This document shows positions 35,105 to 46,652 of a stretch of DNA of 64,000 bases, one piece after another. The DNA is from Ignelater luminosus. Lineage: Eukaryota > Arthropoda > Insecta > Coleoptera > Elateridae. The notes beneath the pieces were generated by a model. That model had not been told where the DNA came from, did not search any database, and was given only the letters and a program-made list of their open reading frames with translations. The position numbers and the translations under genes are program-made. Each line of letters opens with the position of its first letter. Position 1 is the stretch's first letter. The stretch is from contig VTPC01000929.1 of assembly GCA_011009095.1 (NCBI GenBank), forward strand, positions 343,254 to 407,253. The letters are read 5' to 3'.

Positions 35105-35604
35105 CTAAACATTTTTAATCGGAGTCAGTATTTAAAAAAAAGATTGTAGCTATCACTAACCACTCTAGTAATTTGTTTTTATAACTTGTTTGTCAAATTT
35201 ATCCATAAAAAACCGCACCCGGTACAGTAACAAACGAAACTTTACACGAGATAATTATAAAACAATATCGTAATAGCAAAACAATTTGTGACATTTTTCC
35301 AAATCAACTATTTTTAATATAAAACAAACACTATCGTAAAACTGCAAATGTTAACGTTAAAAGGTAGAAGTTTAGGTTGCCCCAAGCTGGTTACACCAAG
35401 ACACCAGAGGCTTCTTGTAAAACCGTGTAAGGGAAGAAATTTGACATTTGCGTGGGAGATTTCCAAAAACGAGTTATTTGGGTGAAGAATGAAGCTTTTC
35501 ATAATGATTGTACAAACGCACCGTGACATTTCTAAATCTGGGGCTTTATGTTAGCAAAAGGTTTAGGAAAGTCTGAGTTTATTAATTGCACTGTTAATGC
35601 TGAA
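35105..35604. other. No gene recognised
   Basis: AT-rich; one anonymous minus-strand frame at 35529-35314. Nothing else seen. Confidence 0.4.
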
Positions 35605-35966
35605 AAATGTCAAATTTCAATATTAACAAACAGTCTTCTTCCAAGCATCGAGAGACTGCATCCTGATGCAATTTTTACTTTCTAACAAGACGAGGTTGTT
35701 TGTCACATAGCCAAATCGACAAAACAGTGATTTTCTGATAAAGGTATTCCAGTTCTCTCTTGGTCTGCTAACAGTCCAGATCTGAATATCATTGAAACAC
35801 TCTGGCTTAAAATGAAACAACAATTAAGAAACAACCCTCAAAGAACAGTTGCAGAATTAAAGGCAAAACTGGAAGAAATATGGAGTAGTTTTACATCTGA
35901 GTTTTGTAGATCTTTAGCAGAAATTCGAGCTGTTATTAAGACAAAGAGCAACGTAACATCTTAGTA
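35605..35966 (+). pseudogene. Tc1-like transposase remnant, C-terminal
   Basis: On + the translation gives LPSIERLHPDAIFTF, then a stop, QDEVVCHIAKSTKQ, GIPVLSWSANSPDLNIIETLW, KMKQQLRNNPQRTVAELKAK and EEIWSSFTSEFC. This is the end of a Tc1 transposase, with the second catalytic position (Asp in QDE) and the third (Glu in NIIETLW), which marks Tc1 rather than mariner. In-frame stops kill it. No TIRs were identified. Confidence 0.8.
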
Positions 35967-36245
35967 AGATCTAAAAAGTTGGTTTGTCCCAACATAGAAT
36001 ATGTCTCTGCATTGACTTTATAAGAGGAAAAGCTTTTTCATTGTTGGTCTTAGGACAAATTGTCACTCTTGATAAAATTTTCTGCTTGTTTCAAAACCTT
36101 CAATATTTGTAATATAATTTCGATGTTACCAACAATAAAGAAAAAAAATTTTAAAAACACATTATTTTAGAATAAAAAACGACTAAGTTCCAAATTTACT
36201 TGAAAATCAGATTGCCATGTTTGAACTGCACCGGCAAGAAAAGCT

Positions 36246-36925
36246 AATCTGTGGCACTACACTGGTTTACAAAAACTACGTCTACATCTTACAAACCTGT
36301 TCATACGAAGTTGCAAATCAAATTTACGTATTTACGTACATACAGTGTGTCCCTGGCTCGACTCCGGAATAGGTGTAACGAGTAACTAACTTCATCGTAC
36401 GAAGAAATGCATTCTTTATAAAAGTTCCTGCTACTGAGTTAATAATGCTTATTTTAACACTGTTACGCGTAGAGTTTCAAAAAACATAAAGGAGCCCAAG
36501 AGTAAAGTGCTCTTATTTTATAAATTATAAATCGTACGATGAAGTTTCTGACTCCTTACACCTATTTTGGAATCGAGCCAGGGACACACTGTATATGGAT
36601 TTTCACAATGTTATTAAATGTCTAGGAATTTTAAAAAGAACGCTGTAAATCTACTTTAAACACTCGAAGGCACTAAATAACCTTCAAATTATAGTTTGAA
36701 ACTATGAATTACCTACTGAATTATTAATAATTTGTGGCACTACGCTATTGTACACAAAGCAGGTTTAGAATTTACAAAATTGTTCAGTTGCAAATCGAAT
36801 TTAGGGACTTACAGATATGGATTTTCATAATGTTATTTAATGTCTGAATTTCTGGAACAAACGCTGGGAATGTACTCTTAATCTTAACCAAGATTATTAG
36901 TTCAAAATTACGAATTATGGCATAT
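36246..36925. repeat. Tandem duplication, two diverged ~230-bp units
   Basis: Unit A (from 36246, AATCTGTGGCACTACACTGG) and unit B (from 36728, AATTTGTGGCACTACGCTAT) share AGTTGCAAATC, ATATGGATTTTCA, AATGTTATT and TTAATGTCT in the same order. Unit A carries the 250-bp MITE at 36343-36592; unit B has the empty site. Confidence 0.7.
36343..36592. mobile_element. MITE inside unit A of the tandem duplication
   Basis: Ends CAGTGTGTCCCTGGCTCGAC and its complement are inverted over about 70 bp, and the element is flanked by TA. Unit B lacks it, which fixes the limits. Confidence 0.85.
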
Positions 36926-37073
36926 CATTCTAGACGTTTCAGTTGCCTTATTCGACACCGTGCAGCGTCTAATCACCCATGGCAAGTTGTCTTATTGGCA
37001 CGTTTTTGTGCTGGCCCTGATGGGAAAGGATATCCTGGATTTTCAAAAAATCAACGCCTTTCGCACGATGAAC
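36917..37073 (+). other. Candidate coding exon, unrecognised
   Basis: ATG at 36917 opens 52 codons plus one base, ending at the strong donor GAAC|GTAAGTG. Codon use is less AT-biased than the surroundings and the peptide is well mixed (MAYHSRRFSCLIRHR at the start, PWQVVLLARFCAG, GYPGFSKNQRLSHDE at the end). Without splicing a stop comes three codons later. I do not recognise a family and see no second exon. It directly follows the tandem duplication. Confidence 0.3.
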
Positions 37074-37539
37074 GTAAGTGAATTTTTGTTGGCTCCATGC
37101 TTAAGTGTCAAAATTTTATTGACAGTATTGTTAACTTAGATATTATCTATTCCAACACAAAGGGTCTCTTCTGCTGTCTTTTACGTGTTTGAATCGATAT
37201 CTTACGACCCCACTTAACTGAAATAAACTTGATACGACTCGTTTTCGAGTTTTTCGCATGCTTGGTAAATCCCAATTAGATCTAAAAATCCAACAAATGC
37301 GAAACATCCAAATGGTTTGACGTGCCCGGACAATATGACCAACTGACCTAAAAAGATCAATTTGACTAAAAACTGCAAACAGTTTGGGAAATTTGGCAGT
37401 AGGTTCTAAAAGGTTTACTCACCAGTCTTTGTGTAACCAAATAACATTTTGGCATCTCTTTGTCATTCAAAAAGGCACCAGACCGAGATCTTCGTACTGG
37501 TTTGGACAGGAGTAATTTCCATTCTGACCCCGACAAGCA

Positions 37540-37830
37540 TTAATTTCATACTGAACCGAAGAAGATTTTTGGCTGGACGGGTCTCTTCGTGGGGCTTTTG
37601 CAAGGCCCGGGGTAAAGCTCGCTTTAGATCAGGTCGGGCTTCAGTTTGAAAATTTATCAGGCTTACATCGGGTCATCCTGTCAGTTTTTTGAGCATCTCG
37701 AGCCGGTCGGTTTGTTCTGAGCGCTTGGGCCGTTTGGGCCTGCTGGGCGGTTTGGACCTGTCGGGCTGCTCGGGTCGATCAAGAAGTTGCCGTTTTTTTC
37801 GGGCCGCGTCAGGTTTATGTCTGTATTGCT
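37540..37830. repeat. GC-rich low-complexity patch
   Basis: Repeated variants of GGTCGGGCT, TTGGGCC and CGGGCC words stand out in an otherwise AT-rich region. Such cryptic GGGCC repeats are common inside insect DNA transposons. No element ends were found. Confidence 0.5.
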
Positions 37831-40800
37831 GCTATTCTGATTTCAGCATCAATTTATCACTTGGTCGGTTATGGGAAGGGAACATCCTTTGAAATTTACG
37901 GAAATCAGAACGCTTTCACTGTTGCGTTATATTGAACAATACTAAAATTAACGCAACGTTTAACTTGGGATTCAAAACTTTAAGATGTCAGATTGATCAA
38001 AACATCAACCTTGTTTTTCCAACAGTGGATATCATCCTGGCTTCATGATACACAATAATTTTTATGCTATGTCATTTGGGGGAGCTGCCCTTGAAACTAG
38101 TAAAAACTAGAAGAAAACTGAGTTTTGTTTCAGGGAAAAAGATTCTTTGCGTTTGGAAAAACAATTATTATGTTGTATTGTCTACGGGCATCTTCTAGTT
38201 CTAGAGTTCAATAAAAATAGAAAAAGCCAGTAATTTCTGAAATGCCTGGAGAAGAAAACATCCTAAATATCTAATTATTTATTATTGTAATTAATAATCA
38301 ATTTTGGCAGATCAGCAAATGAAAACACCAGAATGCTGCAGAATTAGTTAATGTGTCTGCAGTAACCATTTAAGAAAATGTATCTGATAATTTAGACATA
38401 AGAAAGGTATTTGTACGGTAGATAAACTGCTTACACTTACACTTCTGATTCTCTTTGAGGTTGGTAACATCAAACACACTAATATTTACAAAATTTGAGC
38501 AATCCTAAATAAATATAGTGTTGGCAAGAGTATCTTACATGAGGAGAATTATGACCATTTAATCTCACACACGATAAAGGACACTTCAGATCTGGCAACC
38601 AGTTAAGAAACTTTATTCCAAAACATCAAGAGTCGACAATTATTATTATATAATTTACTGAGTAAACCCAACTAAATGTTAGCAAGATCAAAAAGGCTGA
38701 TAGGACACATTTGGCATCGGAGCGAATAGATAAACGTTTTTAAACAAGATTTCCATTGGTCATTTATATTCCTATTTCTACACTACTATACAAGCGGCGA
38801 TTGCAGTTTGTAATTAGATTGACTAAAATCGGATTGAAATAGATGTACGTCACTTAACAACATTTTCGTTTCAACAACATAGTAGCTTGTTTCAGAAAAT
38901 TGAGCACAACAATAATAGAAACAATTTTGAGAAAAAAGTTCACGGAAACATTGGATCAATCTTAACCAGGGCGTGGCAAAGCTTTAAGCATCAAAGTGTG
39001 AGAACATCAGAGCAAGCTAAGATTAATAAGTCTGCTAACTTAATCTCTTAATATGGCATTATTTTCTATATTTCAAATTAAAATCGATGAAAGTCCCTGA
39101 ACATTTTTTTCTCATTTATTATAACGACACGATATCTTCTCTTTATAGGTTTTTGATAATTTTTGCTAAAACATGCCAGCGAGCTAAAAAGACTTCTTCT
39201 GTCTGCGATATGATATGGAAGAAATATTACCAATATTCAAGATTTGAAGCTTGACACTTGCCATTGCATCCACGACATAAGACTGGACAGAATAGTCCAG
39301 ATGAACGTGATTCTTAGAAACAGTTTTTTTAGTTCCTGTTCTTATTGAGATACGGATCAGTTTTGTTGTTGACTTAATGAATTTACGTGCGTTAAGTCTA
39401 AAATTACAACACCTGGGGCTATCAATCAATATAATTTGATTACATATTTTTTTGAAATTCCTTCTTGAGAATTAAATTAGATTTCTTATTTCAATTCTCA
39501 TTCTCAGAAATAGCAATAATAATCAAGAAACACTTTTAATTAAACATTATTGTTAATCACAGCAATTAACTCCACTAGTAAAAATAATTGTTTATTTATC
39601 AAAAAACTACGTTGCACATGTTTATTTGAACAGGTGAACTAATATAATACCTAATACATATTGAAGTTTTTCATTTTGGATAGATGGAAATATTTAAATT
39701 TATTTTCATGTTTGTCCGCTATAAACCAACATTTTTTACTTTATTACCTTTGTTCTCTGCTTTTATGTTTTTTCATACAATTGTCGAATAGCACAGTGCA
39801 AGGTTAACCGTATAAAACAATAATAGCTGATTTGCGCTGGTATAACAGAATATATTTTTAAAAAATACAAACCATTACATCTTTTTTTCCTTATACAATA
39901 ACGATAATGTTATAAACAATTACAACTGTTTTGCATACAAATAATCAATGTCATTTTCATTAAACAACAAATTTTAATATAAATTAGTAGTAATAGTCAA
40001 TATTAATTGCGTATGTACATATTATGTTCTATTATTTAACAATAGTGACTCTACAGTTACGACTTGCTTGTTAATTATTATTATTTAAACTATTAACTTT
40101 TTTTGTTCGGTACAACTCTAAGTAGAATTTCTTCGAGAAAATCTGAAATGGTTAGCCTGTGCAACAGTTTCGATGGTTAACCATGACGAAGAACTCACAA
40201 TGAGAAAAAAAACAACTTTCAACTATTTTTTTTTGTTAATCGTGTAATATTATATCGACAAACTTCTTAATATTTAAAAATCTTTGAAAAAAATCTCAAA
40301 AAATAAGCTTCAATGGTTTCCACACAAGAACAAAGAATAATCTTCGGAAAAATAAATCACGTCAAGAAAATGAAAATTCTAAAAAATGAATGATATAACA
40401 GGCTGTCTTAACATTCCGTAATTGGAGGATAGGGTTGTTGCTAGTAATGATTTAAAAAAGATGTAAAGAACAATTCTCTGCAAGCTATTCAAGATTATCT
40501 TCGATTAGACAGATTTATTCTATAAAATGGTGACACGTGTAATCTATTTCTTTTAATGGAACATCCAATACTTTGGCATTTCCTTGTCCCGTATCAATTG
40601 TCGACTAACAACAATACTATAGTAGGTACAGGGACATCATAAATAGGAGGAAGCCACGTGACCACGAAATTTACTGTTGGTTGGGCAACACATCTTGCAC
40701 TGTTGGCAGCTCTGTTGTAATAAAGAATTATGTAGTTTTCCAGTGGCGTAGTATTGAATATATGATGAAACTACTTAGAAACTTAAATATTTAAAGATAA

Positions 40801-41444
40801 TTATATATAAAATTGGAAAATTAAAAAATGACAATATATTGAAGATATTTTTAAAAACAAGAATTAGATAAGGCCCAAACAATGCTGATGTAGCTGTTCA
40901 ACAAGAGCTTTTTAGTTATTTTTTCAATTTTATTAAATTTAATTGTCCACTATGAAGGACTTTTCATAAAAAGGTAATTATGCAGGTAGGGTAAACGCAC
41001 CAATACCTGGTCATTTAAAGAATATTTGAAGTTCAAACTCATTTAAATTTAAAACTAAATATTTAATAATGAATTTTTTTGTATAGTTATGCATGCATAA
41101 ATGATATACATACTCAATCATTAAGAGTCATTAAATGTTTAATTTTATATTTAAAAAAACCATTTATCAAAATCGGCACTTTGGCAGCCGTCTTAACACA
41201 ATCGTGTTCTGGGAATAATTAAAGATTAATAATTGACGTGTAATTTTTATTTTCTGAAATTAATGTAGCATAATACTTAGAACTAGGTATGCTAGATAAC
41301 AGAACTAAAAATCGCAATTATTTCAGCTGCCATAATTTATTTATAAAAAAATAATTCATTAGGTAGCAGGTTACTAGAATTTAATTAAAAATAATGGCTT
41401 ACATTTATCCTAAATTTTACAATTTCATTTAGTTATTTTACATT
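37831..41444. other. 3.6 kb without recognised genes
   Basis: Uniformly AT-rich, stops in all frames, no clear inverted ends, exons or RNA genes. The best minus-strand frame (39429-39184) has no motif. Confidence 0.45.
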
Positions 41445-41714
41445 TTATTGCAATTTATGTACAAATGACATAAATGGTTCGATATGGCCACCCAGTTTCT
41501 CTAAACATAATCGAACTCTATTTTTGATACTATTGAAAACGGAAACTAAGGTTTCTGGTGATATATTATTAATTTCATTTTGTATGGCCTCTTTTAAATC
41601 GTCAATATTCTGTGGACGGAGCCTGTAAACATTATTCTTCAAATGCCCAAATAGAAAAAAATCTAATCCAAAAGTTGAACAACACCCAAACTGTTTTAGT
41701 TTTATGCTGTACAA
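41445..41714 (-). pseudogene. Tc1/mariner-superfamily transposase C-terminal fragment
   Basis: An 89-codon open frame reads LDFFLFGHLKNNVYRLRPQN, IDDLKEAIQNEINNISPETL, VFNSIKNRVRLCLEKLGGHIE. This is the end of a transposase after the third catalytic Asp (the LDFF box), similar in type to the intact one at 49556-50641. It has no upstream catalytic part and abuts the separate mariner at 41722. Confidence 0.75.
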
Positions 41715-41721
41715 TATTCTA

Positions 41722-42780
41722 GGAGGGCAGTATGATAAGTACTCGTGTTTGACGACAGATGGCGCTTTGACTTGAAATCTATATTACCGATGTTTAAAGC
41801 TATTCTTCAAACGACGTTTATCAAAATTTCTAACAGATTTATCGAGTAGTTCTTTGTTTTGACAGCTATTGAAAGCGGACAAGTTTGTGTATTTAATAAT
41901 ATCGGTCAGGGATTCGATACTGGCTCAATGAATTCAAGCGTGGTCGAACATCGGTCTTTGATGAGGAGCGACCACAGAAGAAATGGCCAACACAATCTTT
42001 GATATTGTATTAGCCGACCGCAGCGCCGGGCGAAGATCAGAGCATCGTAAACATTTTGATTCTCAGAAAATTGAGTATGCAGAAGCTATTGGCGAGATGG
42101 GTGCCCCGTTTGCTGACAATGGATCCAAAACGGAATTGCGTGACAACTTCAAAGGAATGTTTGGACATGTCCAGGCGCAATCTGGGTAAGTTTCTGCGGT
42201 TTTATGTGATCGTTGATGAGACATGGATTCATTACTATACATTGGAAATAAAGGTTTAATCAGCACAGTGGATTTTTTCCGACGAACGTGCACCAAAGAA
42301 GGCGAAGACAATTTCATCAGCAGGAAAGGTAATGGTCACCATTCTTTGGGATTCGCAAGGCATAATCTTCATTGATTATTTGGAGAGGGGAAAACCAATC
42401 AGGGGACATTACATGCTGCTTTATTGGATTGATTCAACGCTGGATTGAAGAGACAACGACCTCATTTGATGAAGAGGAATGTGCTCTTCAACGATAACGC
42501 GCCAGCTCATTCGTTTGCAATTGCCACAGCGAAACTAATCCAATTAGGCTACGAATTGTTGTTTCATCTACCGACTCTTCAGATTTGGTTCTAGCGATTT
42601 CAATTTGTTTCCAAAGATGAAATGAGGAAGTCATTGCGGAAACAGAGACTTTTTTTTCGAGTTCGACAAACTTTATTATTTGAATGGCTTAAAAGGAGAT
42701 TCTATTGAAAATATATTTAACAAATTAAAAGAAAGACTGCGTTTTCTTCTTTAATACGGGTACTTATCATACCGCCCTCG
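41722..42780 (+). mobile_element. Mariner element, degenerate
   Basis: TA-flanked, with inverted ends GGAGGGCAGTATGATAAGTA / its complement (CGAGGGCGGTATGATAAGTA). At 1059 bp it has lost part of the 5' coding region. On + the remains are LDMSRRNLGKFLRFYVIVDE then TWIHYYTLE with the first catalytic Asp, KKAKTISSAGKVMVTILWDSQG, FIDYLERGKPI, VLFNDNAPAHSFA with the second Asp, and EMRKSLRK near the end. The usual YSPDLAPSDF block is badly eroded. Frame shifts and stops throughout. Confidence 0.85.
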
Positions 42781-44699
42781 TATATTGCTCTAATCAGCAA
42801 TACATTACAAAATAAGAAAAGACCAAAATATACAAAGTATTTCCTTTAAAAAATAAAATAAAATACAATTTGCATTTCTCAATCGCTCAATATCAAGTTT
42901 CACAACAAACAATCCAATAAACCGAAACTATTAGTTTTAGAGCCTAGAATCCTATGTTGTTGTAGGGAACAGTAAAGGAAGAAAAAGTGAAAACATACAG
43001 AGTGTCTTAGATGTTTCATTTAAAGAAAATTAATTAAGATTTATTAGTTAGATCGTATTTAATTTTATGACAAAAATTAATAGACCGAATTAAGTCTGTT
43101 GAGACATATGGCACCGTTTGGGTTTGAGCGCGGTGCAAAATGTATAGCATATTGCACATTTACTCGCTTATCTTACCGTATCTTCAATTTAGTCCAATTG
43201 AACATGACTACAAAAAGCATTGGAACATTTTCAAAGTGTGCTAGGAAAGATTTTGGGATGCTATTTATAAAGAGATCGATGAAGAAAATCTATAAGCCAC
43301 CGAATTTTGTTGAAAAGTAAGATGCTTGCCAAAAATTAGATTTATTAGAAACTTGCTGACTGCACTGACATGCAAAGAATTTTGACACGAACCCTTTTTT
43401 AGTTTCTCATACCCTAATTATATTGGTCATTCTGATTCAGAGAATGACCAAACCCGGTTCCGGTCCAATAAAAAGGTTGCTCTTTTGACTAGGACAGTGT
43501 CGCTTAACTTCTTTGCTCTAAATGTAACTGGCGGCATTCTAGGATTTATTAAAGTAGTTTAGATGTAATTCTTAGAGAACCAGGTTCATGTCGCATCTGA
43601 AAATAAATTTTCTGGACCAAAAATCAGAAACATCGGCAAACACTTTAAAAGTCTTCTATCTCCTGTGTGGCAACTGTCAGTACCACGCTTATCGAATGAA
43701 TAACGCATATTACACTATTGATTGTATCATTTGCAATTCGATGTTGCCATATTTCTTGTGCAGGTATCTAAAACATTAAAAATACTGCCAGATTATGGTG
43801 TCATCTATTCACCAACAGAACAAAAACTTGATGGAGAAAGGATAAGAGTGCTCGGAGAGAGGCTCACAAGCCAAAGCGTCATAGCGTCATACAGATGGGT
43901 TATTTGCGTTATTTCTTTATTTTTGGTCAAGGTTTGTATTATTTCTTAGAGACACCAAGACAACACAGGACAAGCGAGCATCTAAATCTGACACCCTGAA
44001 AGATAATGGATACTGATTTTTGAACGTCTTTGCCTATTCAAATGCACATATAGGGGATAGCAGATCAAGCGAGCACCGACTCAGTCTTCCACGTGCAAAA
44101 AGGCTTACAGGGCAATGATAGATTGTAGATAGGAGTGAATATTTGACACTCTTGAATGTCGATGGATATCAAATAATATGTGATGGCCATTGGACCAACT
44201 CTGTACTACTACTAATGTAATCCCATCCGAGATTAACCGTCAAGACTTGCTTGTAGGTTTTTGTTTGTAACTACAAAGACGTTTACATTAGTAGTGATGT
44301 AATCACCTCATACACTCTTTTCTAAAAGGGCAAAGATGCTACAGTTTATACATATGAGTATATGCAAAAAAACCTGCCCAGAATATACGCACATATATGT
44401 AGGAATCTTTTTTCGGAACATGAAGCAAAATGTCCAACAATTATGTACTGTAAAATGATTTGCCGCGAAAATGAATATCAATTTTAATTTTAAATAAGCC
44501 CAAAAATAAAGTGCAAGCATAAAAATGCAAAAAAGCAAAGAGGCATTAAAAACTTAGCGCTAAATGGTTCCTTAACATTCAACACTTATTTATGTACCTA
44601 GGGCGTTATAGAGAACTCATAAGTTATATCAAAAGATACGTTCCCAAAATATCCAAGGTTTTGTAAGTTGAACAAATATTGGCTTTTATAAAAAAAACC
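42781..44699. other. No gene recognised; small hairpins
   Basis: Contains a perfect hairpin at about 43424-43453 (TTGGTCATTCT / AGAATGACCAA) and an inverted pair ACTACTAATGTAA / TTACATTAGTAGT at about 44208-44295. An open segment at 43760-43949 follows a CAG acceptor-like word and gives KILPDYGVIYSPTEQKLDGE, unrecognised. Confidence 0.4.
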
Positions 44700-45264
44700 C
44701 AGATGATACCTTTCTTCTGCATAAAGTGGTTCTGGCAATGGTTGCTTTTGGCGGTTTCAGGCGAGATGATATAGTTAAGATGACTATTGATGATGTTGAA
44801 GACAAAGGGTCTGTTTTGCTAATTAAGGTACCAGAAACCAAGACTGTCACCTCAAAAGGTTTCACCATTGTAGAGAAAGACCAAAAAGGTGCCTTAAGTT
44901 TGGTTAGACAATGCATCGCATTGCGGCCAAAAGGAATTAGGGAAGGTAAGTTTTTCTTAACCTACCGAAATAGTAGATACATAGCAAAAACACACTAGGA
45001 AGTGTCATTGCCAAATATTTTAATTTGGAAAATCAGAAAGACTGTACTATCTTCATCATTACTCGTCTACGCTTTTTATTGAGGCTGGTGCTTTCTTTGA
45101 AATATTAAGGTTGCATGGAAAGTGGAACGGTAGTACTGTAGTGGAAAGCTACACTGAGGAAAGCATTTCCTCAAAAACCGAATTGCTAAAAGAACATTTG
45201 TCAGTAAATGTTGGACTGCGGCGCAATGAGGATTCCGAATGCAACACTTTGAGGAGTTTAACAT
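44700..45264 (+). pseudogene. Crypton-type tyrosine recombinase remnant
   Basis: Cryptons move using a tyrosine recombinase of the phage-integrase fold. The frame from 44726 gives GGFRRDDIVKMTIDDVEDKG with the first catalytic Arg, VPETKTVTSKGFTIVEK and CIALRPKGIREGKFFLTYRN, which is the start of the insect Crypton-like catalytic domain. After a frame change, 45045-45170 reads HHYSSTLFIEAGAFF, LRLHGKWNGSTVVESYTEES: the second His box (HGKW) and the nucleophile Tyr remain. The Arg of the HxxR box is lost and a stop lies at 44996. Known host genes have taken over this domain, but here the frame is broken. Confidence 0.7.
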
Positions 45265-46192
45265 CGGTCGAGTTGTAGAACGTCAGACTTGAAACTACAT
45301 CTTTTTCAGGTTCTTTTGAAAATTGTAATTTTGCTTTGGAAAAAAATATTGATATTATGTGTTTATAAATTTGTTTTCAAGACAAATTATATTTCAAACA
45401 TTTTTTTTAGTTGCAGTGGTCTGTTTTAAATTGTATAACACCCTCTTATAACATTCTAGTGCATTACAAACTGTTACTAACTACCGTTTCTAAGGTATTA
45501 TAAATTAATAATTGATAAGTAAAAAATAAAAGGATTTGTTAACATTTAAAAACACTATTCAATCCATAAAAGCTAGAAATTCAGTAATTAGAAGAAAACT
45601 TTAAACTCTTTGCTAAAGGTTTTACAGAGAACACCAACACCATCTAAAGAAAGTTCCAGGTAGGGCCTGATCTTCGTGAATATTTGGGAAGACATTATTT
45701 TAACAACGTCATTGTTCCACAGATGACTAGTGAATGAACGGTTGTAATAGAAGCAAAAAACTATTTTTCCACGTCCACTAATAAAAGATTCAAGAAAGAC
45801 TTTAGCTGTTTTCTGAAGAAATGTAGAGGGGGAAACAACTTTGTTTAAATAAATAAATATGATACTGTCCACTATATGGGTTGCCACAGTGATACAGTAT
45901 TACACCTATAGTTTATCTCATTTCTATAATTCCTGTTAAATTTTTGTTGTGTTGGTAACAAAACCTTCTAAACACTAGAATTTTTCATTGAGAAATGTTG
46001 ACAATATTGTTATTTGTTTTTATTTAAAATCAGGGGTTAGATTGTCATTCAGAAAAGGTAAATGTAGAGTTACCTTTTGTTGTTTGTTTATTATTTGGAA
46101 TAAAAATTTAGTAATCAAACTAATTTGCACATAAAAACGAATTTACTGCATTTTAATTCTATTTTGACATATGACATTCGTTTGACAAAAGC
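45265..46192. other. No gene recognised
   Basis: AT-rich DNA. A minus-strand frame at 45887-45588 has no recognised motif. Confidence 0.45.
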
Positions 46193-46652
46193 TTAGATCA
46201 TATGTACTCCGTAGATAAAGCCTTGAGCCACAAGTTTGTGCCAAGATTCACATCAACTTGTCATTATAAGACATGCGCAGTGTGTTTTCCGCGATTTTGC
46301 GTTGTTGAAAAAAGCAGTGTCATCCGTAAGTGTCAGCGAATAGATATCTATACGCTGTAAGCATACGCGGTGTTGTGATTTGCAGTTTTTTTTTACTATT
46401 TTATTTGTATTCTAAATTTATTTTTCTTTGTTCCTGGGTCATACAATAATCTATAGATACAAGGATAAATAAAAATAACATTATTGCTGCCTTTTGACAT
46501 ATTTATGTTGTCTCTGTAGGAAATTTGCCAATGATTTTTGGTTACGAGATTTACTTATTGCGCATGCGCTACAATGACTGAATGTTGGCACAAACCAAAT
46601 GCATTAGCTAAATATAGAAGGCGTTGTTATCTACGGAGTATATATGATCTAA
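46193..46652. mobile_element. 460-bp MITE with long inverted arms
   Basis: The left end TTAGATCATATGTACTCCGT and the right end (ACGGAGTATATATGATCTAA) are inverted. Arms continue inward through GTTTGTGCCAA and GCGCATG and their complements. No coding potential. Confidence 0.8.

Noticed and set aside
41983-42189. Plus-strand 68-residue open frame in the second mariner
   Set aside because: It is out of frame with the recognisable transposase blocks; only the mariner reading is kept.
43099-43320. Possible Tc1-like FSPIEH word around 43190
   Set aside because: A single short match without catalytic blocks or inverted ends; too weak to call.
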